Origin: Candidatus Bathyarchaeota archaeon
GTDB lineage: Archaea > Thermoproteota > Bathyarchaeia > TCS64
NCBI GenBank assembly: GCA_013329615.1
Contig: DUKA01000181.1
Location: 1-6,432 of the forward strand
Length of the DNA stretch: 6,432 nt
Reading direction: 5' to 3'
This document shows, in pieces, positions 1 to 5,846 of the stretch. Position 1 is the first letter of the stretch; each line of letters begins with the position of its first letter. The notes beneath the pieces were generated by a model. The model was not told where the DNA came from. It saw nothing but the letters and a program-made list of their open reading frames with translations, and ran no database searches. The position numbers were made by a program, and so were the translations under genes.

Positions 1-1384
1 TGACGAGGGCGGGGAGCAGCGGCGCGTTCGCGACGACGCCTACGGCGGCCCACTTGCCGAGCAGTACACCGAATATCGGGAGGAACATGCTCACGATGCC
101 TATGATCATGACGGACGTCGTGAATGGAAGCCTCGCGAGCAAGCCCTGCCAGTCTGCGATGTTCCTGCTGTGGAGCTTGTTCTCGATTATGCCAGCAGTC
201 ATGAACAGCAGACCCTTCGACATAGAGTGGAAGATGAGCAGGATTATTGCCGCAGAGTATGAAAGCGGCGTCGCCATGCTCGCGCAGAAGATCATCAAAC
301 CTAGGTTGCCAATCGTCGAGTACGCGAGTATGGACTTTGAGACCCTCTGGTTAAGGGCCATGACGGACGTGAACATGAACGTGAATATCCCTACACCTGC
401 TATACCATAGCTCAGATTTGTCCCGACTAGTTTGGGGGCGATCCTGAGGATGAGGTACACACCAGCGTTGACCATCGTGCTGGAGTGCAGCAGAGCCGAA
501 ACCGGCGTTGGCGCAACCATGGCGCCGAGGAGCCAGTTCTGGAAGGGAAGCTGGGCAGACTTGCTGAACGCAGCCACGGCGAGTAGCGCGAAAATCAACA
601 GGACGGGGGTCGTGGTAGGTGACGCAAGCAGAGCCTGAAGCGTTGGAGTCCCAAGATATTGGTAGCTCAGCCAGAGGGCACCCATGAACGCGGCGCCGCC
701 GACTATGCCCATCCAGAGGGCGCGCTGGGCGTTCGCCTCGGCGACCTCGGTACCATCGTACCTGATGAGCTCGTAGCAGCAGAGCGTCGTGATCTCCCAG
801 AAGAACGCGAGCCAGGTCAAGTCATTGCTGTAGACGAGACCATTCATCGCGCCGAGGAGGAGAAGCATGAAGAGGAAGAACTTTGGCTGGTTCGCTTTCT
901 GGACGAACCTGTCGCGTCCGGTCAGCGACTCCATGTGTTTGGAGTGATCGTCCATGTAGCTTAGTGCGTAGACGCAAACGATGGAGCCGATCACGCCCAC
1001 TATGAGGGACATCGTAATGGAGAGCTGGTCCGCGAACATCGTCGGAGTGATCTCCTCGTTGTAGTGCCAGTATTCGAAGTAGGCGAGGGGGACAATGTAT
1101 GTCAGAGTCAAACCGATGATTGGGAGGTTTGCCTTCTGCCATCCAATGTAGAGGAAGTATAGCAGCAATGCGAAGTCCAATATGAGGACTAAGTCATCGA
1201 TTAGTGTGCTCGTCTTGAGTATGAAGCCGTCATTCAGATACAGCAGAATCGTCGAACCGATCAAGCCGATAGAGCTTAATCCAACTATCACCTTGATGGC
1301 GGTCTTGTTCTTGAGGAAATAACACAAAGCCCCCGCGATGGCGGGGAGACCGACCAATAACGCAACAAGTATCTCGCTGTCCAT
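1..1384 (-). CDS. NuoL/EchA-type proton-translocating membrane subunit (partial, C-terminus missing)
   Basis: The 461 codons present encode a very hydrophobic protein that runs off the left edge. It belongs to the antiporter-like family shared by complex I NuoL, Mrp antiporters and Ech/hydrogenase-4 large membrane subunits, which move H+ or Na+ across the cell membrane, driven by a redox module. Family hallmarks seen: the transmembrane glutamate in FFWE (E197), the core lysine in AFSKSAQLPF (K275), then APTPVSALLHSSTMVNAGVY with H300 exactly 25 residues on, as K229 and H254 are in E. coli NuoL, then LAYSTIGNLG (354-362) and FHSMSKGLLF with H386 and K390. The first 115 residues, with about four hydrophobic segments, are less conserved. 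The ATG at 1384 is preceded by GGTTGATC, a partial Shine-Dalgarno match. Further complex subunits may lie beyond the left edge. Which complex it serves (Ech, Fpo/Nuo-like or Mrp-like) cannot be decided here. Confidence 0.92.
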   Translation of the reverse strand, partial: MDSEILVALLVGLPAIAGALCYFLKNKTAIKVIVGLSSIGLIGSTILLYLNDGFILKTSTLIDDLVLILDFALLLYFLYIGWQKANLPIIGLTLTYIVPLAYFEYWHYNEEITPTMFADQLSITMSLIVGVIGSIVCVYALSYMDDHSKHMESLTGRDRFVQKANQPKFFLFMLLLLGAMNGLVYSNDLTWLAFFWEITTLCCYELIRYDGTEVAEANAQRALWMGIVGGAAFMGALWLSYQYLGTPTLQALLASPTTTPVLLIFALLAVAAFSKSAQLPFQNWLLGAMVAPTPVSALLHSSTMVNAGVYLILRIAPKLVGTNLSYGIAGVGIFTFMFTSVMALNQRVSKSILAYSTIGNLGLMIFCASMATPLSYSAAIILLIFHSMSKGLLFMTAGIIENKLHSRNIADWQGLLARLPFTTSVMIIGIVSMFLPIFGVLLGKWAAVGVVANAPLLPALV

Positions 1385-1451
1385 TAGATCAACCCACGGT
1401 CCAGATTGAGTCTGAAAATGGTATCTTTGAACAGGTAGTGTCTAACACGTA

Positions 1452-1471
1452 TTCCATTCGCGCAGATGGAA
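1452..1471. repeat. Short inverted repeat TTCCAT-N8-ATGGAA
   Basis: Perfect 6-bp arms with an 8-bp spacer (TCGCGCAG) lie about 70-90 bp before the antiporter start codon. The CCATTC in its left arm also occurs in the palindrome at 1522, so the two could be related half-sites. It may equally be chance. Confidence 0.3.
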
Positions 1472-1475
1472 AGTA

Positions 1476-1499
1476 AAGGCGGGTAAATACACCTGCCTT
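1476..1499. repeat. Inverted repeat in the antiporter leader
   Basis: Arms of 9 bp (AAGGCGGGT and ACCTGCCTT) are separated by 6 bp (AAATAC), with a single imperfect pair. In plus-strand RNA that pair is a G-U wobble; in the antiporter transcript it is a C-A mismatch. No T tract follows, so a plain terminator is unlikely. It would fall in the long 5' leader of the antiporter mRNA. Confidence 0.35.
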
Positions 1500-1521
1500 A
1501 CCTGTACATACCATCTCCTAG

Positions 1522-1537
1522 CCATTCTAGAGAATGG
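1522..1537. promoter_or_regulatory. Perfect palindrome, candidate operator of the antiporter promoter
   Basis: Two 7-bp arms, CCATTCT and AGAATGG, flank a 2-bp centre (AG). The site touches the downstream edge of the minus-strand TATA box and covers the space between it and the predicted transcript start. That is where archaeal repressors often bind to block polymerase recruitment. No regulator is identified. Confidence 0.45.
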
Positions 1538-1547
1538 ATTTAAAGCT
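1538..1547 (-). promoter_or_regulatory. Putative TATA box for the antiporter gene
   Basis: Read on the minus strand this is GCTTTAAATC, a good archaeal TATA-like element. Transcription would begin about 25 bp downstream, near 1516, giving a leader of roughly 130 nt before the ATG at 1384. The core TTTAAA is symmetric, so it could also serve the plus strand. Inference from sequence only. Confidence 0.45.
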
Positions 1548-1644
1548 ATCGTCGAACGAATAAAAGATGATTAAAATAGGGGTTATAGTTTTTGCCCAAA
1601 TTTTACGAATAATACAAGTCAAATGATTTCTTTCATAGGATAAC

Positions 1645-1758
1645 ATGAACAGTATAATCGACATATTCGAAGAAATAACTAGATTATTCTTAATATGTGG
1701 ACACTCGTTGGTAATTATTACCGGGAAAATAATTATTAAGTATGTATTTCTGGCTTGA
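1645..1758 (+). CDS. Candidate 37-aa hydrophobic small protein
   Basis: An ATG at 1645 opens 37 codons ending in TGA at 1756-1758. AGGA at 1637-1640 is a possible ribosome binding site, though close at 4 nt. The peptide starts MNSIIDIFEEITRLF and continues with a hydrophobic run rich in Ile, Leu and Val (about residues 14-36), so it could be a single-pass membrane peptide. It ends 50 bp before gdhA. Caution: the DNA is AT-rich, which by itself favours Ile/Lys/Phe codons, and an ORF this short can arise by chance. I do not recognise a family. Confidence 0.22.
   Translation: MNSIIDIFEEITRLFLICGHSLVIITGKIIIKYVFLA
1712..1738. repeat. TAATTATTA direct repeat upstream of the gdhA promoter
   Basis: The 9-mer TAATTATTA occurs at 1712-1720 and again at 1730-1738, 18 bp apart. 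Each copy sits in a small palindrome: GTAATTATTAC at 1711-1721 and AATAATTATT at 1728-1737. They lie 30-60 bp upstream of the gdhA TATA box, where an activator or Lrp-type regulator could bind. The AT-rich context makes chance a real alternative. Confidence 0.35.
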
Positions 1759-1766
1759 TGGATAGC

Positions 1767-1775
1767 AATATATAC
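1767..1775 (+). promoter_or_regulatory. Putative TATA box for gdhA
   Basis: AATATATAC is centred 37 bp before the TTG start at 1808. With the usual archaeal spacing, transcription would start near 1797, leaving a leader of about 10 nt. Confidence 0.6.
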
Positions 1776-1795
1776 GGGATACCGTGAGTTTATGA

Positions 1796-1799
1796 GAGG
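1796..1799 (+). promoter_or_regulatory. Ribosome binding site of gdhA supporting the TTG start
   Basis: GAGG lies 8 nt before the TTG at 1808. The upstream ATG (1792) and GTG (1784) both reach stop codons quickly, so this motif together with family length supports TTG. Confidence 0.5.
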
Positions 1800-1807
1800 C
1801 GCGAAAA

Positions 1808-3157
1808 TTGGACAAGTATATTGAGAGTATCTACAAGAGCCTTGTTGAGAAGGACCCCCTCCAGAAGGAGTTCCACCAGGCAGCCTACGAGGTTCTGGCC
1901 ACTATCGAGCCCGCGATCAAGAAGTTCCCCAAGTATCAGGAGAACGCCATCCTTGAGCGCATCGTCGAGCCAGAGAGGATCATCCAGTTCCGTGTCCCTT
2001 GGAAGGACAAGAACGGCAAGATCCAGATCAACCGCGGCTACCGTGTGCAGTACAACTCCGCCATCGGTCCATACAAGGGCGGCTTCAGGTTCCACCCCAC
2101 GGTCAACCTAGGTGTCATGAAGTTCCTCGGATTCGAGCAGACCTTCAAGAACAGCCTTACCACCCTACCAATGGGCGGCTCCAAGGGAGGATCTGACTTC
2201 GACCCCAAGGGCAAGACAGATGCGGAGGTCGAGGCTTTCTGCACAAGCTTCATGAGCGAAATCTACAGGCACGTCGGCCAGTTCGTCGATGTACCCGCCG
2301 GTGACATCGGTGTCGGTGGGCGAGAGATCGGCTACTTGTACGGTGCTTACCGCAAGATCACTAACATGCACGGCACTTGCGTACTCACGGGCAAGGGCCT
2401 GACCTTCGGCGGAAGCCTCGCGAGGACTGAGGCAACCGGCTACGGTGCGGTCTACTTCAGCGAGGAGATGATGAAGACCAAGAAGGAGTCCCTAAAGGGC
2501 AAGGTCGCGGTCGTCTCCGGCTCCGGCAACGTCGCACAGTACGCGGTCCAGAAGCTCATCCAGCTCGGCGCTAAGCCAGTGACCATGAGCGACTCCGACG
2601 GCTACATCTACGACCCCGCAGGCATCGACGAGAAGAAGCTCGCGTTCATCCTCGAGCTCAAGAACGTCAAGAGGGGCCGCATCAGCGAGTACGCTGAGAA
2701 GTTCAAGGGCGTCACATACGAGGCGAAAAAGACCCCATGGGGAGTCAAGGGCGACCTCGCATACCCCTGCGCTACTCAGAACGAGCTGAACGACAAGGAC
2801 GCGAAAAAGCTCATCGACAACGGCTGCAAGGCAGTCACCGAGGGCGCGAACATGCCATGCACACTAGAGGCCATCAAGGTCCTCCAAGATGGTGGCGTGC
2901 TCTATGCACCCGGCAAGGCGAGCAACGCAGGCGGCGTAGCCACGAGTGGCCTCGAGATGGTCCAGAACAGCCAGCGCTACTTCTGGAGCTTCGAGGAAGT
3001 TGATCAGAAGCTACACGGCATCATGATCAACATCCACAAGAACGCATACGACACTGCAAAGCTCTTCGGAAAGCCCGGCGACTACGTCATGGGCGCCAAC
3101 ATCGCAGGCTTCCTCAAGGTAGCCGACGCGATGATCGCCCAGGGCGTCTACGCCTAA
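1808..3157 (+). CDS. gdhA: Glutamate dehydrogenase, class I hexameric, probably NADP-dependent
   Basis: This cytoplasmic enzyme interconverts 2-oxoglutarate plus ammonium and glutamate; the class I type usually works with NADPH in assimilation. The 449 residues align end to end with E. coli GdhA (447 aa). Seen: RVQYNSAIGPYKGGFRFHP (79-97, substrate lysine K90), GFEQTFKN with K114, PMGGSKGGSDFDPKGK (121-136, catalytic K126), PAGDIGVGGRE (163-173, catalytic D166), the Rossmann motif GSGNVAQ (238-244), SDSDG at the cofactor-selecting region (261-265), LPCATQNEL-like YPCATQNEL (319-327), and ANAGGVATSGLEM-like SNAGGVATSGLEM (372-384). The start is TTG: no in-frame ATG precedes it, a stop closes the frame just upstream, and MDKYIESIYKSLVEKDP fits the family N-terminus. 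NADP preference is inferred from overall similarity, not proven. Confidence 0.97.
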   Translation: MDKYIESIYKSLVEKDPLQKEFHQAAYEVLATIEPAIKKFPKYQENAILERIVEPERIIQFRVPWKDKNGKIQINRGYRVQYNSAIGPYKGGFRFHPTVNLGVMKFLGFEQTFKNSLTTLPMGGSKGGSDFDPKGKTDAEVEAFCTSFMSEIYRHVGQFVDVPAGDIGVGGREIGYLYGAYRKITNMHGTCVLTGKGLTFGGSLARTEATGYGAVYFSEEMMKTKKESLKGKVAVVSGSGNVAQYAVQKLIQLGAKPVTMSDSDGYIYDPAGIDEKKLAFILELKNVKRGRISEYAEKFKGVTYEAKKTPWGVKGDLAYPCATQNELNDKDAKKLIDNGCKAVTEGANMPCTLEAIKVLQDGGVLYAPGKASNAGGVATSGLEMVQNSQRYFWSFEEVDQKLHGIMINIHKNAYDTAKLFGKPGDYVMGANIAGFLKVADAMIAQGVYA

Positions 3158-3160
3158 AAC

Positions 3161-3177
3161 TTCTTTTTTCCTTTTTT
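3161..3177 (+). terminator. Oligo-T terminator after gdhA
   Basis: Three nucleotides after the TAA stop is TTCTTTTTTCCTTTTTT, with two runs of six T and no stem-loop. This is the common form of archaeal termination signal and separates gdhA from the nfn transcript. Confidence 0.65.
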
Positions 3178-3272
3178 CACATTTTATATCCTATCATGAT
3201 TCTTCATGCAACTTTTTCCGTTCATTAATCGTTGTCAGTTAGATGCTCTCGAGTAATTATAGCATATACATG

Positions 3273-3281
3273 TTTTTATAG
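3273..3281 (+). promoter_or_regulatory. Putative TATA box for nfnAB
   Basis: TTTTTATAG is centred about 33 bp before the ATG at 3310, so the transcript would start near 3303 with almost no leader. GTAATTAT at 3253-3260, just upstream, matches the start of the repeat found before gdhA. Confidence 0.55.
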
Positions 3282-3309
3282 TATAGACCCTAAATACTGT
3301 GATCCCTTC

Positions 3310-4122
3310 ATGTACGGTATAGTGCGGAAGGAGCAACTGGCGCCAAATACAAAGCTATTTGAGATCACCGCACCCGCGGTCGCCGCTAAGTCCAAACCCG
3401 GGCAGTTCGTCATACTGCGCATCCACGAAAAAGGCGAGAGATTCCCAATAACAATCGCTGACGCCGACCCCGAAAAGGGTACGGTCACGATCATCTTCGC
3501 AGAGGTTGGAAAGTCCTCCACCCAACTTGGGAAACTGGAGGTTGACGATGCAATATTGAACTTCTCGGGCCCTCTGGGGAACGCCACCAAGATCGAAAAA
3601 TTCGGTGAGATCCTCTGCGTCGGGGGAGGCGTGATGGCTGGCGCTTTACTATATCAGATGAAGGCGCTGAAGAAGGCGGGCAACAAGATAACAGCGATAA
3701 TTGGGGCGAGGAACAAGGAGCACCTCATCCTAATCGAAGAGATCAGGAAATTCAGCGATGAGCTCTATGTTGCGACAGACGATGGCTCCGAGGGCAAGGA
3801 AGGGATCTATTTCCTCAAAGACATCCTCGAAAAGAAGTTCGACCAAGCGATCACAATCGGCCCCACGAGCATGCAGATGATCGTATCCGAGATGACGCGC
3901 CCGTATGGGATCCCCACGACGGTCAATCTTTTCCCCATAATGGTCGACGGCACCGGTATGTGCGGGGCTTGTCGAGTCACCGTCGGCGACGAGACGAGAT
4001 TCGCATGCGTGCACGGCCCAGAATTCGACGGACACAAGGTAAACTACGACGAGTTGATCAGCAGGATGAGGTTCTACAACCCGAACGAGAAGATTGCCAT
4101 GCTCTTGTTTGACGGAGTGTGA
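3310..4122 (+). CDS. nfnA: NfnA: FAD/[2Fe-2S] small subunit of electron-bifurcating ferredoxin-NADP reductase
   Basis: The 270-aa protein is the NAD(H)-binding subunit of NfnAB (also called SudB, or ferredoxin-NADP reductase subunit alpha). The complex couples NADPH oxidation to reduction of ferredoxin and NAD+, or the reverse. Seen: an N-terminal FAD-binding barrel with GQFVILR (31-37) and the flavin motif RFPITIAD (44-51), SGPLGN (86-91), the nucleotide domain opening ILCVGGGVMAGALL (101-114), and a C-terminal [2Fe-2S] segment MVDGTGMCGACRV with D213, C218, C221 and C233. One Asp plus three Cys is the known ligand set of this family. The reading frame is open back to 3232, but that start would precede the TATA box and add 26 atypical residues; MYGIVRKEQLAP fits family N-termini. 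Its stop overlaps the nfnB start by 1 nt. No Shine-Dalgarno is seen, consistent with a leaderless mRNA. Confidence 0.93.
   Translation: MYGIVRKEQLAPNTKLFEITAPAVAAKSKPGQFVILRIHEKGERFPITIADADPEKGTVTIIFAEVGKSSTQLGKLEVDDAILNFSGPLGNATKIEKFGEILCVGGGVMAGALLYQMKALKKAGNKITAIIGARNKEHLILIEEIRKFSDELYVATDDGSEGKEGIYFLKDILEKKFDQAITIGPTSMQMIVSEMTRPYGIPTTVNLFPIMVDGTGMCGACRVTVGDETRFACVHGPEFDGHKVNYDELISRMRFYNPNEKIAMLLFDGV
4114..4117 (+). promoter_or_regulatory. Ribosome binding site for nfnB inside the nfnA end
   Basis: GGAG lies 4 nt before ATG 4122, and the local sequence resembles the full archaeal anti-16S complement. TGA (4120-4122) and ATG (4122-4124) share one base, indicating translational coupling. 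The GTG at 4119 is a less likely start. Confidence 0.5.
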
Positions 4123-5525
4123 TGACGATAGCGCACAAGAAACCGCAGACGGAGATGCCAAAGCAGAGCATCGAGAAGAGGATACACAACTTCGACGAAG
4201 TCGCACTAGGGTTCGACGAGGAACTGGCTCTCGAGGAGGCGTCAAGATGCCTCAACTGCCCAAAGCCGCAGTGTAAAAAGGGGTGCCCCGTCGAGGTCCC
4301 TATCCCCGAATTCATTCAACTCGTCAAAGAACACAGATTCGGGGAAGCCGCGAGCAAGATCAAGGAGAAGAATGCTCTCCCCGCGGTCTGTGGGAGGGTG
4401 TGTCCGCAGGAGGAGCAGTGCCAAAAATTCTGCGTCCTCGGCGTAAGAGGCGACCCCGTCGGGATCGGGCGCCTCGAAAGGTTCACCTCAGACTGGGAGA
4501 GATTAAACGTAAAAACCAAAGCACAGAAGATCGAGCAGACGGGGGGAAGGGTCGCGATCGTTGGCTCGGGCCCCGCTGGGCTCACCGTGGCGGCTGACCT
4601 CGCCAAGCTTGGACACAGGGTGACGATCTTCGAGTCCCTCCACACGGCGGGCGGCGTGCTCATGTACGGCATCCCCCAGTTCAGACTCCCGAAGGAGATC
4701 GTGCAGACAGAGGTAGAGTACGTAAAAAGCCTGGGAGTTGAACTCCGCCTCGACTCAACGGTCGGCCTCCTATCCACCATACAAGAGTTGAAACAGAACG
4801 GATACGACGCGGTCTTCATCGGCTCAGGCGCCGGGCTACCGAATTTCCTCAAAATCCCCGGTGAAAACCTGAAGGGAATCTATTCTGCCAACGAGTTCCT
4901 CATCCGCACTAACCTGATGAAGGCGTACAAGTTCCCAGAATATGACACACCCATCCGTGTAAGCAAGAAGGTCGGGGTCGTCGGCGCCGGCAACGTCGCC
5001 ATGGACTCCGCAAGATGCGCCCTCCGCCTCGGGGCAGAGAGGGTCTACATAATATACCGAAGGAGCAGAGACGAGATGCCGGCTAGGGCTGAAGAAGCGG
5101 AGAACGCCGAGGAGGAGGGCATCGAATTCATGCTTCTCACAAACCCTGTCCGATTCATAGGAAACGATCGGGGCTTCCTGGAGAAGATAGAGTGTGTCAA
5201 ACAGCAGCTGAGTGAGCCTGACAAGTCGGGTAGGCGCCGCCCCGAGCCCATCGTCGGGAGCAACTTCACGATCGAAATAGACACAGCGGTCGTTGCAATC
5301 GGACAGTCACCTAACCCGATAATCCAACAAACGACCGAAGGTTTAGAGGCGACAAGACACGGAACAATCGTCGTGAACGAAGAGACGATGCAGACATCCA
5401 TCTTGGGCGTCTACGCGGGAGGAGACGTCGTCAGTGGAGCAGCTACGGTCATCAGCGCCATGGGGGCGGGGAAGAAGGCGGCGAAGGCGATACACGAGCA
5501 CATCATGACGAAGAAAGCGGCCTGA
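4122..5525 (+). CDS. nfnB: NfnB: large FAD/2x[4Fe-4S] subunit of electron-bifurcating ferredoxin-NADP reductase
   Basis: This 467-aa cytoplasmic subunit carries the NADPH- and ferredoxin-reacting sites of NfnAB and the bifurcating FAD. It is homologous to the glutamate synthase small subunit (GltD), and automatic annotation often says so. Seen: cysteines for two [4Fe-4S] clusters, C43, C46, C51, C55 and C90, C94, C100, C104 (with E97/E98 nearby); the FAD motif VAIVGSGPAGL (144-154); GGVLMYGIPQFRLPK (177-191); a second dinucleotide motif VGVVGAGNVAMD (284-295) followed by YRRSRDEMPAR (312-322), which fits 2'-phosphate binding of NADPH; and the closing flavin motif YAGGDVVSGAATVISAMGAGKKAA (431-454). 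Length is normal. It is coupled to nfnA by an overlapping stop and start. No glutamate synthase large subunit is in the window, and nfnA as partner argues strongly for Nfn rather than GOGAT. Confidence 0.94.
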   Translation: MTIAHKKPQTEMPKQSIEKRIHNFDEVALGFDEELALEEASRCLNCPKPQCKKGCPVEVPIPEFIQLVKEHRFGEAASKIKEKNALPAVCGRVCPQEEQCQKFCVLGVRGDPVGIGRLERFTSDWERLNVKTKAQKIEQTGGRVAIVGSGPAGLTVAADLAKLGHRVTIFESLHTAGGVLMYGIPQFRLPKEIVQTEVEYVKSLGVELRLDSTVGLLSTIQELKQNGYDAVFIGSGAGLPNFLKIPGENLKGIYSANEFLIRTNLMKAYKFPEYDTPIRVSKKVGVVGAGNVAMDSARCALRLGAERVYIIYRRSRDEMPARAEEAENAEEEGIEFMLLTNPVRFIGNDRGFLEKIECVKQQLSEPDKSGRRRPEPIVGSNFTIEIDTAVVAIGQSPNPIIQQTTEGLEATRHGTIVVNEETMQTSILGVYAGGDVVSGAATVISAMGAGKKAAKAIHEHIMTKKAA

Positions 5526-5573
5526 AATGCGTCAAATCAACCCCTTTAAGGGTCATTCCGAGGGCTGATAACG

Positions 5574-5585
5574 TTAAATATATAG
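5574..5585 (+). promoter_or_regulatory. Putative TATA box for the RAM-domain gene
   Basis: TTAAATATATAG is centred about 31 bp before the ATG at 5610, predicting a leaderless or nearly leaderless mRNA. The 8-bp palindrome TAACGTTA (5569-5576) overlaps its upstream edge, where a BRE would lie. The gene could still also be read from nfnAB, since the gap is only 84 bp. Confidence 0.6.
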
Positions 5586-5599
5586 TCTCTTTATTAGTA

Positions 5600-5610
5600 T
5601 TGATCATCAA
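5600..5610. promoter_or_regulatory. Small palindrome over the RAM gene start
   Basis: TTGAT-C-ATCAA has 5-bp arms around one base and spans the predicted transcript start and the first base of the ATG. A protein bound here could block transcription or translation. Short enough to be chance. Confidence 0.3.
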
Positions 5611-5846
5611 TGGAAAAAGCTCTGATTCTGCTAAAAGTTGAGTGCCTCGGAGAAGACTGCATAGAAGAAGTTCTAAACAGAGTCAAGCAGAGGTCGGAGG
5701 TGAAAGAGGCTGGGATGACTTTTGGAGAATTCGACGTATACCTCATCGCCGAGGTCTCCAAGTCCCTCGAAATGACCAAGCTTGTAATGGAGCTCAGAGG
5801 CTACCCCTCAGTCATATCAACGACGACTCTCCTGATCGTTGGATAG
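5610..5846 (+). CDS. Free-standing Lrp/AsnC ligand-binding (RAM) domain protein
   Basis: The 78-aa protein has the length and beta-alpha-beta-beta-alpha-beta pattern of the RAM domain: strand ALILLKVEC (4-12), helix CIEEVLNRVKQRSEV (about 17-31), strand KEAGMTFGEFDVYLIAEV (32-49) with the characteristic FGEFD, helix SLEMTKLVMELRGYP, and final strand VISTTTLLIV. It has no N-terminal helix-turn-helix, so by itself it should not bind DNA. In the family, such domains bind amino acids or other small molecules and assemble into dimers or larger rings; free-standing ones may modulate full-length Lrp proteins. Its place after gdhA-nfnAB suggests a sensor of nitrogen or amino-acid state, which is inference. 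Start ATG 5610 is supported by the TATA box; no Shine-Dalgarno is visible. Confidence 0.88.
   Translation: MEKALILLKVECLGEDCIEEVLNRVKQRSEVKEAGMTFGEFDVYLIAEVSKSLEMTKLVMELRGYPSVISTTTLLIVG

Larger units (their letters stand above)
1385..1807. other. Divergent intergenic region between antiporter and gdhA
   Basis: This 423-bp gap has two compositional halves. The antiporter side (1385 to about 1540) is of mixed composition and carries three inverted repeats. The gdhA side (about 1550-1760) is strongly AT-rich and carries TAATTATTA repeats plus two tiny ORFs. Both flanking genes read outward, so regulatory signals for both must lie here. I see no tRNA or other known structured RNA. Confidence 0.8.

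Noticed and set aside
54..964. Plus-strand open frames opposite the antiporter
   Set aside because: They are antisense shadows; the minus-strand frame carries all NuoL-family motifs without interruption.
1792..1824. ATG at 1792 as gdhA start
   Set aside because: Out of frame with gdhA and stops after ten codons.
3232..3309. 26-residue N-terminal extension of NfnA from an upstream start
   Set aside because: It would begin upstream of the likely TATA box, its residues are unlike the family, and ATG 3310 fits both the promoter spacing and homologue N-termini.
4122..5525. Glutamate synthase small subunit (gltD) as the name of this gene
   Set aside because: It is coupled to an nfnA with the Nfn-type cluster motif and no large glutamate synthase subunit is present.
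5540..5553. Stem-loop terminator after nfnB (ACCC/GGGT)
   Set aside because: Only four base pairs and no T tract directly after it.
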